A DNA stretch of 64,000 nucleotides from Granulibacter bethesdensis (GTDB lineage: Bacteria; Pseudomonadota; Alphaproteobacteria; Acetobacterales; Acetobacteraceae), in assembly GCF_001889545.1 (NCBI RefSeq), contig NZ_CP018194.1, positions 776,001 to 840,000 of the forward strand, in the 5' to 3' direction. The notes beneath the pieces were generated by a model. That model did not search any database, was not told the origin of the DNA, and saw only the letters and a program-made list of their open reading frames with translations. Both the position numbers and the translations under genes were made by a program. This document shows positions 1-7,478 of the stretch, in pieces (position 1 is the stretch's first letter; every line of letters starts with the position of its first letter).

Positions 1-513
1 CTTGTCCCAGGTGCCTGCGCGTTTGGTCTGGTATTCGCGCTCGCTGACATCATTGATGATGCAGTAGCCAGCGACATGCTTCATGGCATCATCCTCGCTG
101 ACATTACGGGCGAGGCTGCCGATGACGATTCCCAGTTCCACTTCCCAGTCTGTGCTGGTTGATCCGGGCGGAATGCGGACATCGTCATAAGGGCCGCAGA
201 AAGCACCCAGCGATTTCAGAAACAGGATCGGCTCCCGCGGGATTTTGCCACCGGTTTCGGCGGCGTGGTCAGCGTAGTTCAGGCCGATGCAGATAAAATT
301 GAGCGGCAGCGGCACGCATGGTCCGATTCTGGGGGAGCCTTCGACCAGCGGCAGGGTTTCCGGGTCCAGCCGACCGAGTCTGGCCAGGCCTTCCGGCGAC
401 AATACGCTGCCTGCGAAGTCGTTGACATAATGCGAGACATCGCGTGGACGACCGGCAGCGTCCAGGATGGCAGGTTTTTCTTGCCCGGGAGGGCCAAGTC
501 TAAGCAATTTCAT
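1..513 (-). CDS. Fumarylacetoacetate hydrolase (FAH) family protein, partial (N-terminal 171 residues)
   Basis: Reading leftward from an ATG at 513, preceded by a good ribosome site (GGGGA, 521-530 complement), the frame stays open to the window edge, so the C-terminus is missing. The protein begins MKLLRLGPPGQEKP and contains the FAH-fold hallmarks LNFICIGLNYADHAAE and, further on, TDWEVELGIVIG, where the acidic residues are metal ligands in this family. FAH-family members in bacteria act as acylpyruvases, 2-keto-4-pentenoate hydratases or related C-C hydrolases in aromatic or sugar-acid breakdown. The exact substrate cannot be told from this half. It is divergent from pepN, with about 180 bp between them. 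Confidence 0.85.
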   Translation of the reverse strand, partial: MKLLRLGPPGQEKPAILDAAGRPRDVSHYVNDFAGSVLSPEGLARLGRLDPETLPLVEGSPRIGPCVPLPLNFICIGLNYADHAAETGGKIPREPILFLKSLGAFCGPYDDVRIPPGSTSTDWEVELGIVIGSLARNVSEDDAMKHVAGYCIINDVSEREYQTKRAGTWDK

Positions 514-693
514 ATCATAATCTCCCCTCATTTTCGGCATATCATTTCGCAGTGGTGGAGGGAAGCCGTGAAAATGCATGAGGCTGATGCATCTGGCTGA
601 TACATGGTGCGTGTGGATGGGTGGTTGAGCCGGTCGGGAATGCCCTCCATCCTGCACGGGATCGCGCCTTTTGGCTTTTGATGCCCATTCCGG

Positions 694-3384
694 ATGAAAG
701 ACACAGACCTCATGCCCGCAGATGCCAGTTCCGCACCGTCTTCCACCGTTGCTCCGGTGCCGGTCCGGCTGAGTGATTACACGCCGCCCGCCTACGGGGT
801 GGAGCAGGTCGATCTGGTGTTCCGTCTGGATCCCGCCCGAACCGTGGTGCAATCGCGGCTGCATGTGATCCGCCAGCCCGGTACGCCGGAAGGGGCCGTT
901 TTCCACCTGGATGGGGAGGCGCTGGAACTGCTGTCCCTCCGCATCGACGGCAGGGAGGCCAGCAGAGAAGAATACCGCCTCACCCCGCACGGGCTGGACA
1001 TAGCCGGTCTGCCTGCCGAAAGCGTGCTGGAGATCGATACTGCCATCGCACCGGAGCAGAATACCGAACTCAGCGGGCTGTATGTCTCACAGGGAGCATT
1101 CTTCACGCAGTGCGAAGCGGAAGGGTTCCGGCGCATCACCTATTTCCCGGATCGCCCGGATGTCATGGCACGCTATATCACCACCATCGTCGCGCCGCGT
1201 ACGGTGCCGGTGTTGTTGTCAAACGGCAATCCGGTTGATGCGGGGGAGGCTGAAGGCGGATTGCACTGGGCGAAGTGGGAGGATCCGCACCCGAAGCCCT
1301 GTTATCTGTTCGCGCTGGTGGCTGGCGATCTGGCTGCCGTGCGGGACAGTTTCGTCACACGCTCTGGCCGGACGGTTGCTCTGGCGATCTGGGTGAGGGA
1401 TGGGGATCAGGACCGCTGTGCCCATGCGATGGACAGCCTGAAACGCTCCATGCGCTGGGACGAGGATGTGTTCGGCCTGGAATATGATCTGGACGTGTTC
1501 AATATCGCCGCCGTCAGCGACTTCAATATGGGGGCGATGGAGAATAAGGGGCTGAACGTCTTCAATACCAAATATGTGCTGGCCCGTCCCGATACTGCGA
1601 CAGACAGCGATTATCAGGGTATCGAGACCGTTATCGCCCATGAGTATTTTCATAACTGGACAGGCAATCGCGTCACCTGCCGGGACTGGTTCCAACTGAC
1701 CCTGAAGGAAGGGCTGACGGTTTTCCGGGATCAGGAATTCAGCGCCGATATGGGCAGCCGGGCGGTGAAGCGCATCTCCGATGTGCGCACCTTGCGCGCA
1801 GCACAGTTCCGGGAGGATGCCGGGCCGCTGGCTCATCCGGTGCGCCCGGACGCTTATGTGAAGATCGATAATTTCTACACGGCGACCGTTTATCAGAAAG
1901 GAGCCGAGCTCGTCCGTATGGTCCGGACCCTGATCGGGCGCGAGAAATTCCGGCAGGGGATGGATTTGTATTTCCAGCGCCATGACAACCACGCCGTGAC
2001 ACTGGAGGATTTCGCCGCTGCCATGCAGGATGCATCCGGGGTGGATCTGTCCCTGTTCCGGCGCTGGTACGGGCAGGCGGGCACGCCGGTTCTGCGGGTT
2101 ACGGATGAGTATGACGCCTCGGCGCGCCGTTATGTCCTGCGTGTGACCCAGCATACATCGCCGACACCAGGTCAGGAGGAAAAGCAGCCTTTGCTGATCC
2201 CCATTGCGGTCGGGTTGCTGGATGAAACCGGCGCGGCTTTGTCATTCCGGTTGGAAGGGGAGGATAAAGCCCGTCCCGACACAAGAATCCTGCGTCTGGA
2301 ACAGGAAACACAGAGCTTCGTGTTCCATGATGTGGCGCGGCCACCACAGCCTTCCCTGCTGAGGGATTTCTCTGCACCGGTAAAATTGGCCGATACGCCT
2401 GCGGAAAGGCTGCGTTTTCTTGCAGCCCATGATTCCGATCCGTTCGTGCGCTGGGATTCCGGGCAGCAATACGCCACACAGAAACTGTTGCAGCAGGTAA
2501 CGGCTTACCGGAATGGCGCGGCTCCATCGCTGGATGATGGCATTATGGAGAGTGTGGCTGCCTCCATCGCCCGTGCGCCGGAAGACCCGGCACTGGCGGC
2601 GGAGGCGATGGCCCTGCCTGCGGAAACCACATTGGCTGATGCGATGGAGGTGGTGGATGTCGATGGCATTCATGCCGTGCGCCGTGCCGCGCGGGCTGCG
2701 ATCGGCCAGCAACTGGGGGCCGCGTTGCGGGCAGGATATGAGGCATGGAGCACGGGCGATGTGACCGCGCTGGATGGCAGGGCAATGGGCGGCCGGGCTT
2801 TCCGCAATGCCTGTCTCGGCTATCTGGTCGCAGCCGATGAGGGAGAAGCCGGTGAGGGTGTGACACTGGCCTGGAAACAGTTTCAGGCCAATCGCTGCAT
2901 GACGGATGTACTGGCTGCCTTGTCGGTGCTGGCGGATACGGGCGTGCCGGAGCGGGAGAAGGCGCTGGCTCTGTTCTATGATCGCTGGCGGGGGGATGCG
3001 TTGGTGCTGGATAAATGGTTTGCCATCCAGGCCATGTCCTCTCGACCGGACGCGCTGGAGCAGGTGAGGCAGCTGATCCGTCATCCTGATTTCGACTGGC
3101 GCAATCCGAACCGGGTGAGGGCGGTGCTGACCAGTTTTGCTTCCGGAAATCAGGTCCGGTTCCATGATGCGTCGGGGGCAGGATATGCGTTTCTGGCAGA
3201 CGCGATTCTGCGTCTGGATGGAATCAACGGCCAGATTGCGGCCCGGATGACGGCTCCTCTGGGGGCATGGCGGCGGCAGGATCAGGCTCGTGCAGAACTG
3301 ATGCAGGATCAGTTGCGACGTATTGCAGCCAAGCCTGATCTGTCCGGGAATGTCAGGGAGATCGTTGATCGCAGTCTGGGTTGA
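694..3384 (+). CDS. pepN: Aminopeptidase N (M1 zinc metallopeptidase)
   Basis: This is an 896-residue protein, close to the usual length of the Escherichia-type PepN family (about 870-900). It shows the exopeptidase motif GAMEN near residue 280 and the zinc motif HEYFH (HExxH) near 316, followed by the third zinc ligand Glu in KEGLT near 339. It removes N-terminal amino acids from peptides in the cytoplasm. The C-terminal helical domain typical of the DUF3458 region follows and looks complete. An in-frame ATG at 712 is an alternative start. The gene stands alone: the FAH gene upstream is divergent, and the metallothionein gene downstream has its own leader. Confidence 0.95.
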   Translation: MKDTDLMPADASSAPSSTVAPVPVRLSDYTPPAYGVEQVDLVFRLDPARTVVQSRLHVIRQPGTPEGAVFHLDGEALELLSLRIDGREASREEYRLTPHGLDIAGLPAESVLEIDTAIAPEQNTELSGLYVSQGAFFTQCEAEGFRRITYFPDRPDVMARYITTIVAPRTVPVLLSNGNPVDAGEAEGGLHWAKWEDPHPKPCYLFALVAGDLAAVRDSFVTRSGRTVALAIWVRDGDQDRCAHAMDSLKRSMRWDEDVFGLEYDLDVFNIAAVSDFNMGAMENKGLNVFNTKYVLARPDTATDSDYQGIETVIAHEYFHNWTGNRVTCRDWFQLTLKEGLTVFRDQEFSADMGSRAVKRISDVRTLRAAQFREDAGPLAHPVRPDAYVKIDNFYTATVYQKGAELVRMVRTLIGREKFRQGMDLYFQRHDNHAVTLEDFAAAMQDASGVDLSLFRRWYGQAGTPVLRVTDEYDASARRYVLRVTQHTSPTPGQEEKQPLLIPIAVGLLDETGAALSFRLEGEDKARPDTRILRLEQETQSFVFHDVARPPQPSLLRDFSAPVKLADTPAERLRFLAAHDSDPFVRWDSGQQYATQKLLQQVTAYRNGAAPSLDDGIMESVAASIARAPEDPALAAEAMALPAETTLADAMEVVDVDGIHAVRRAARAAIGQQLGAALRAGYEAWSTGDVTALDGRAMGGRAFRNACLGYLVAADEGEAGEGVTLAWKQFQANRCMTDVLAALSVLADTGVPEREKALALFYDRWRGDALVLDKWFAIQAMSSRPDALEQVRQLIRHPDFDWRNPNRVRAVLTSFASGNQVRFHDASGAGYAFLADAILRLDGINGQIAARMTAPLGAWRRQDQARAELMQDQLRRIAAKPDLSGNVREIVDRSLG

Positions 3385-3412
3385 AGCGCAGTCAGGTTAC
3401 AAATTCGTATCA

Positions 3413-3438
3413 AATATATCTATATGTATTGATATATT
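3413..3438. promoter_or_regulatory. AT-rich inverted repeat upstream of the metallothionein gene (candidate operator)
   Basis: Two perfect 8-bp arms, AATATATC (3413-3420) and GATATATT (3431-3438), are separated by 10 bp. The repeat lies about 90 bp before the metallothionein ATG, in an AT-rich stretch unlike the surrounding GC-rich DNA. Metallothionein genes of the SmtA family are classically controlled by ArsR/SmtB-type repressors that bind AT-rich imperfect repeats, so a metal-responsive operator is a reasonable inference. No such regulator gene is encoded next to it. Confidence 0.4.
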
Positions 3439-3526
3439 GGTGGTGTTGGATTAGGGAATGATCATGCCGCAGCGGTCACCAGGATGCTCCCTGCGGTCAT
3501 CAGAAAAATGATCGAGGAATGAACCC

Positions 3527-3694
3527 ATGAGTGCTGCCAATACCATTAAATGTGCGTGCCCGGATTGCGTGTGCGAAGTGGAGCAGGGCAAGGGCATCCA
3601 GCGCGATGGGCATACCTATTGCGATGAAGCCTGTGCGTCTCATCACAAGGATGGCTCTGGCTGTCACCATGCTGGCTGTGCCTGCCACGGCTAA
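3527..3694 (+). CDS. SmtA/BmtA-type bacterial metallothionein (55 aa)
   Basis: This short gene encodes 55 residues with nine cysteines (9, 11, 14, 16, 32, 36, 46, 51, 53) and six histidines. The arrangement CxCxxCxC, then YCDEAC, then a C-terminal CACHG closely follows the pattern of cyanobacterial SmtA, which binds a Zn4 cluster. The likely role is cytoplasmic buffering or detoxification of zinc, cadmium or copper. An ATG at 3527 follows a GAGGA ribosome site. A strong terminator follows directly and an AT-rich inverted repeat lies upstream, so it is probably a monocistronic, metal-regulated unit. The identification rests on the cysteine pattern and length. Confidence 0.9.
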   Translation: MSAANTIKCACPDCVCEVEQGKGIQRDGHTYCDEACASHHKDGSGCHHAGCACHG

Positions 3695-3720
3695 TTGAAA
3701 AGACTGGATTAGTCAGTACA

Positions 3721-3756
3721 GGGCGGCATGATGCCATGCATCATGCCGCCCTTTTT
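3721..3756 (+). terminator. Rho-independent terminator of the metallothionein gene
   Basis: A perfect 13-bp stem (3721-3733 with 3739-3751), a 5-nt loop and five T residues (3752-3756). It sits 26 bp after the stop codon. Confidence 0.88.
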
Positions 3757-3873
3757 ATGATGACCCTGTCCTTCTTCCTCTTGCCGTATTGTCAGGGGGG
3801 ACATACACCGCCTGATCATGGGCTGACCTGGAAATAGCCAGTCGCTTCGGGCGGCTTATCCATTCAGTTTTTT

Positions 3874-4695
3874 TTGGATGATTCAGGGCAGCGGACGGTT
3901 TCTGTTTTGGGCTGGCTTACACATATCGACCCCGTTTATTTATTATCCGGCCTCGGAGTGGGTTTTCTTGTCGGCATGACCGGGGTTGGCGGCGGCTCGC
4001 TGATGACGCCGCTGCTGGTTCTGCTGTTTGGGGTTCATTCCCAGACGGCCGTTGGCACCGATCTGCTGTTTGCCGCCGTCACTAAATCGGTTGGCACCTC
4101 GGTTCACGGTTTTTCCCGCACTATTGACTGGGCCGTTGTCAGACGTCTTGCATCCGGCAGTGTCCCGGCCTCGGCAGGCACGTTGCTGTGGCTACACAGC
4201 CATGGCGGGCTCGGGCCTGACATATCCCGTATGATGGCCTACGTTTTGGGCAGTGCGCTGCTGCTGACGGCGGGAAGTCTGTTTTTCCGTCCATGGCTGC
4301 ATCGGATTGCGGGGACCAGAAGAAAACCTCTTCCCCCGGGACTTGTAGCGCTTCTGACTGTCCTGTTTGGCATATGCCTCGGCATGCTGGTGTCACTTTC
4401 CTCCGTAGGGGCGGGTGCCATCGGCGTTACTGTGCTGATTGCGCTCTATCCAGAATTGCCGATGGTGAGGATTGTCGGTTCAGATGTCGCACATGCAGTG
4501 CCCCTGACTTTGATTGCCGGTCTGGGGCACTGGATGCTGGGTGCGGTGGACACGAATTTGCTGCTGTCCCTGCTGACAGGATCATTGCCGGGAGTAATCG
4601 TTGGCGCTCTTCTGTCATCCCGCATACCTGCGGATATTCTGCGCCCTGTCCTCGGTTGTATCCTGACGGTCGTCGGACTTCGTCTTCTGTTCTAG
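3874..4695 (+). CDS. TauE/SafE-family membrane permease
   Basis: A hydrophobic protein of about 273 residues with roughly eight predicted membrane segments. The N-terminal motif GxTGVGGGSLMTPLL is the TauE/SafE (DUF81) signature and recurs in degenerate form in the second half (SLSSVGAGAIG), as expected of this internally duplicated family. Members export or import small anions such as sulfite, sulfoacetate or taurine-derived sulfonates; the substrate here is not deducible. The start is uncertain: a TTG at 3874 gives the longest reading, and another TTG at 3907 is possible. Neither has a strong ribosome site. It stands alone between a terminator and a convergent small gene. Confidence 0.85.
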   Translation: MDDSGQRTVSVLGWLTHIDPVYLLSGLGVGFLVGMTGVGGGSLMTPLLVLLFGVHSQTAVGTDLLFAAVTKSVGTSVHGFSRTIDWAVVRRLASGSVPASAGTLLWLHSHGGLGPDISRMMAYVLGSALLLTAGSLFFRPWLHRIAGTRRKPLPPGLVALLTVLFGICLGMLVSLSSVGAGAIGVTVLIALYPELPMVRIVGSDVAHAVPLTLIAGLGHWMLGAVDTNLLLSLLTGSLPGVIVGALLSSRIPADILRPVLGCILTVVGLRLLF

Positions 4696-4718
4696 GTGGG
4701 GACGAAGACAGTCGCCTG

Positions 4719-4910
4719 CTACCGCGCTTCGGTCATCAGGGAGGACGAAGAAGGGGTCGGTGACAGCGACTCTGTCTCCTCCTGCAAAATTTCAATCAGT
4801 GCTTCTTCCCAGAACTCTTCATTACGTCCGTGTGGGCGACCTGCCTTTTCCCATAGAAGGTATGCGCGAATTCGTACCCTCTCATCCTGTCTGGTGATTG
4901 CTCCAGTCAT
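4719..4910 (-). CDS. DUF2934 domain small protein (63 aa)
   Basis: A 63-residue, highly charged protein. The central segment RIRAYLLWEKAGRPHGRNEE followed by FWEEA matches the DUF2934 pattern (IRxRAYxLWExxGRPxGRxxxxW) found in many alphaproteobacterial short proteins, some next to stress or plasmid genes. Its function is unknown. The start at 4910 follows GAGGATGGGCC on the complement, an acceptable ribosome site. An opposite-strand reading of the same bases has no family pattern and was set aside. Confidence 0.75.
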   Translation of the reverse strand: MTGAITRQDERVRIRAYLLWEKAGRPHGRNEEFWEEALIEILQEETESLSPTPSSSSLMTEAR

Positions 4911-5015
4911 GGCCCATCCTCATGCGTAGAACCGGGCTGTGGTCCAGTCCGCTTTGACATCACTAACGCTGAAGATAGGGAGTGGCTGCATGCAATCTCC
5001 ATTAAAAGATACAGC

Positions 5016-5036
5016 CGGCGCTCTATAACCGCGCCG
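5016..5036 (-). terminator. Weak terminator-like hairpin after ahpD
   Basis: A 6-bp GC stem (CGGCGC/GCGCCG) with a 9-nt loop. Read leftward it is followed by a T-rich stretch (TATCTTTTAA). It lies just past the ahpD stop codon and could end the ahpC-ahpD transcript, although the stem is short. Confidence 0.35.
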
Positions 5037-5046
5037 AAGGCGTTCC

Positions 5047-5574
5047 TTATGACAGGGCGGCTTCACCATCCAGGGTGGCGGCCACGGCATGCACGGTGGC
5101 GGCGATACGGATTGCTGCCTGCACCTGTTCCTGCGTCAGGCCATTCTGGCGCACGATTTTCTCATGGCTTTCCATGCACATGCCACATCCGTTGATGGCA
5201 GAAACCGCCAGAGACCACAGTTCGAAATCGACCTTGTCGACACCAGGTTTGGCCATAACGTTCATTCGCAGCCGGGCCGGCAGGTTCGCGTAATCGCCTC
5301 CTACCAGGTGCACGAAGCGGTAATAGACATTGTTCATGCCCATGATGGCAGCGGCAGCCTTGGCAGCGGCAAGGGCTTCGGCACTCAGCTGCGGTCCGAA
5401 TTCGGCGAGGATGGCTGCGGTTACAGTGTTGCTGCGGGAAGCGAGGGCGGAGGCGATGAAAGTGCCCGCTTTCTGCTGCTGGTTCAGTACGTCTTCATTG
5501 GCCAGAGAGCCGAGATTCAGCTTCAGATCCTTGGCGTATTCGGGCAGTGCGTTTTTCAGGCTTTCGATGGACAT
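5047..5574 (-). CDS. ahpD: Alkyl hydroperoxide reductase AhpD
   Basis: A 175-residue protein with the catalytic motif CGMC at residues 130-133 and His137, the same numbering as mycobacterial AhpD. AhpD is a thiol reductant that recycles the peroxiredoxin AhpC, usually drawing electrons from dihydrolipoamide-containing proteins. The chosen start at 5574 (MSIESLK) follows AGGAG on the complement; a longer upstream reading has no family similarity. It lies 133 bp downstream of ahpC on the same strand, with a GC hairpin between them that could set the ratio of the two products. Confidence 0.93.
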   Translation of the reverse strand: MSIESLKNALPEYAKDLKLNLGSLANEDVLNQQQKAGTFIASALASRSNTVTAAILAEFGPQLSAEALAAAKAAAAIMGMNNVYYRFVHLVGGDYANLPARLRMNVMAKPGVDKVDFELWSLAVSAINGCGMCMESHEKIVRQNGLTQEQVQAAIRIAATVHAVAATLDGEAALS

Positions 5575-5618
5575 GCTGTTTACTCCTGTCACGAGAAGGG
5601 GTGCGTCAGACGCAGAAA

Positions 5619-5639
5619 CGGCCCGGCAGGGCCGGGCCG
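5619..5639 (-). repeat. GC-rich hairpin between ahpC and ahpD
   Basis: A 9-bp perfect stem (CGGCCCGGC/GCCGGGCCG) with a 3-nt loop. Read in the direction of the operon it is followed by TTTCTGCG and not by a clean T run, so an attenuator or mRNA-stability element is more likely than a full terminator. Confidence 0.45.
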
Positions 5640-5707
5640 CTGCGATACCACCGGCCTTTATCTGCGCTGAAAGCGTCAGATGAAGGCGGTGCAGCCAAGT
5701 GGCTGGT

Positions 5708-6259
5708 TCAGCCGACCTTGATGAACTCGTCGCCTTTGGACCAGTTGCACGGGCAGAGCTCATCGCTCTGCAGAGCATCCAGGACGCGCAGCACTTCCGC
5801 CGGATTGCGGCCGACGGACAGGTCGGTCACATAGGCAAAGCGGATGATGTTCTGCGGATCCACAATGAAGGTCGCACGCTGTGCCACGCCTTCGGCCCGA
5901 TCCAGAATGCCCAGAGCTTCCGACAGCTCACGCCGGATGTCGGAGACCATGGGGATCTGCAGTTCACGCAGATCATCGTGATGCAGGCGCCAGTTAACGT
6001 GCACGAACTCATTATCGGTGGACACGCCATACAGCACGGCATCACGATCGGCAAAATCGCTGTTCAGCTTGGCGAAAGCAACGATTTCGGTCGGGCAGAC
6101 GAAGGTGAAATCCTTCGGCCAGAAGAACACGACCTTCCACTTGCCTTCGGCGCTGTTCTCCGTCACCTCGAAGAACGGATCCTTCAGATCCAGGCCTTCC
6201 TTACCCGGCTTGACGGCGGTCAGCTTGAAAGACGGAAATTTATCGCCCACTGAGAGCAT
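5708..6259 (-). CDS. ahpC: Peroxiredoxin AhpC (AhpD-dependent type)
   Basis: A 183-residue 2-Cys peroxiredoxin that reduces hydroperoxides. The peroxidatic cysteine is C55 in FTFVCPTE. The C-terminal motif [11 protein letters not shown] carries two cysteines, C169 and C171, a three-cysteine arrangement like that of mycobacterial AhpC, which is recycled by AhpD. This fits the ahpD gene immediately downstream and the absence of ahpF here. It is divergently transcribed from oxyR, the expected peroxide regulator, across a 190-bp intergenic region. Confidence 0.95.
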   Translation of the reverse strand: MLSVGDKFPSFKLTAVKPGKEGLDLKDPFFEVTENSAEGKWKVVFFWPKDFTFVCPTEIVAFAKLNSDFADRDAVLYGVSTDNEFVHVNWRLHHDDLRELQIPMVSDIRRELSEALGILDRAEGVAQRATFIVDPQNIIRFAYVTDLSVGRNPAEVLRVLDALQSDELCPCNWSKGDEFIKVG

Positions 6260-6308
6260 ACAGAATATCCTTCACACGAAGTCGTTAAGACAGGCACGTC
6301 GCACCCCT

Positions 6309-6336
6309 ATATAATGCGACGCTGCTGCAGGAGTAA
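6309..6336 (-). promoter_or_regulatory. Candidate ahpC promoter in the ahpC-oxyR intergenic region
   Basis: Read leftward: TTACTC (complement of 6331-6336), a 16-bp spacer, then TTATAT (complement of 6309-6314), about 50 bp before the ahpC start. The same bases also give TATAAT on the plus strand (6310-6315), which could serve oxyR. One ATAG half-site (6389-6392) is visible, but I could not find a full OxyR consensus array. Confidence 0.4.
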
Positions 6337-6449
6337 GGCCACAGCGATGACGTTGCACAGAAGGGGCGTGTTAATGCTGCACTGCACGATAGGCTGCCCC
6401 TGAATTTCATGCCAATGAATAATTCCTGAATTTTTGATCGAATGAAACG

Positions 6450-7478
6450 ATGACACCCCTGCCTACTCCCCAGCAGCTCCGGTATCTGATGGCATTGGCC
6501 GAATACCAGCATTTTGGCCGGGCAGCGCAGGCTTGTGCGGTCACACAATCCACATTGTCGGCAGGTATTCTGGCGCTGGAGCGGCAGCTGGATGTGCAGA
6601 TTCTCGACCGGATCGGCGGAAAGCGCGTGATTTTTACGGCGCTGGGACGAGAACTGGTGGAGCGTGCCCGGGATGCCATGCATGCGCTGGAAGCAATGTC
6701 GGAGGCCGCTTCTGCCGCTCGCGCACCGATGAGTGGGCCACTGAGGGTAGGGGTCATTCCAACGATCGGCCCGTTTCTGCTGCCCCGTCTGATGCCGGCC
6801 CTGCGGCGTGAATATCCCAGTCTCCGGCTCTATCTGCGGGAAGATACCACCGACCGTCTGGTCGCAAGGCTGCGGGATGGACGGTTGGACCTGCTGCTGC
6901 TTGCGATGCCCTGTGACTGCAGGGGAATGGATACGGTGTCGATCGGGCGGGATTCGTTTCTGGTTGCCCTGCCACAGGGGCACAGGCTGGCGGAGCGGGA
7001 GGTTATTCCTATTGAAGCTCTCAGCATGGAGAATTTGTTGCTGCTGGAAGACGGACACTGCCTGCGCGAGCACGCGCTGGCCGCCTGCGGGCTGCTCATG
7101 GCGCATGAGAAAAACGCCAGTGAGGAGGAAAGTGCCAGTAAGAAGGAAAGTGCCAGTAAGAAGGAAAGTGAGGGTGACCCTGTCCGGACTGTCGAAACAC
7201 GCAGCCGCGACGTCCAGAACGGAGATGGCCTGACTGATCAGTTCGCGGCTACCAGCCTGCATACGCTGGTGCAGATGGTGGCAGGTGGACTGGGCATCAC
7301 ATTGCTCCCGCAAATTGCGGTGGATGCCGGGGTGATGGCGGGTACGTCGCTGGTGCTGCGACCGCTTGAAGGGGATGGTGCATGGCGGGAACTGGGGCTT
7401 GCCTGGCGGCATAATGCGCCGCGTGGTGCCGATTATCTCGGTATGGCATCGCTGCTGCGGGAGGCGGCGGGGTTTTGA
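6450..7478 (+). CDS. oxyR: Hydrogen-peroxide sensor regulator OxyR (LysR family)
   Basis: An N-terminal LysR helix-turn-helix (residues 1-60, with FGRAAQACAVTQSTLSAGI) is followed by an effector domain. The two redox cysteines are present as GHCLR (C204) and AAC (C213), nine residues apart as in E. coli C199/C208, and the downstream block ATSLHTLVQMVAGGLGITLLP is conserved. The protein is 342 residues against about 305 for E. coli. The extra length is mostly a charged insertion after C213 that includes three tandem copies of a six-residue unit (ASEEES, ASKKES, ASKKES). It is divergent from ahpC, its likely target. Confidence 0.92.
   Translation: MTPLPTPQQLRYLMALAEYQHFGRAAQACAVTQSTLSAGILALERQLDVQILDRIGGKRVIFTALGRELVERARDAMHALEAMSEAASAARAPMSGPLRVGVIPTIGPFLLPRLMPALRREYPSLRLYLREDTTDRLVARLRDGRLDLLLLAMPCDCRGMDTVSIGRDSFLVALPQGHRLAEREVIPIEALSMENLLLLEDGHCLREHALAACGLLMAHEKNASEEESASKKESASKKESEGDPVRTVETRSRDVQNGDGLTDQFAATSLHTLVQMVAGGLGITLLPQIAVDAGVMAGTSLVLRPLEGDGAWRELGLAWRHNAPRGADYLGMASLLREAAGF
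7116..7169 (+). repeat. Three tandem 18-bp units inside oxyR
   Basis: Units at 7116-7133, 7134-7151 and 7152-7169. The last two are identical and the first differs at two bases. They are in frame and encode the Ala-Ser-Lys/Glu-rich insertion next to the second redox cysteine. Confidence 0.9.

Noticed and set aside
3757-3873. Possible riboswitch leader before the TauE/SafE gene
   Set aside because: Short hairpins such as CTGG-aaatag-CCAG are visible, but no arrangement matches a riboswitch class that I know.
4696-4929. 77-codon plus-strand frame over the DUF2934 gene
   Set aside because: The minus-strand product has a recognisable DUF2934 pattern; the plus-strand product has none.
7116-7169. 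Tandem 18-bp units considered as a CRISPR-like array
   Set aside because: No spacers separate the units, they are in frame within oxyR, and no cas genes are present.
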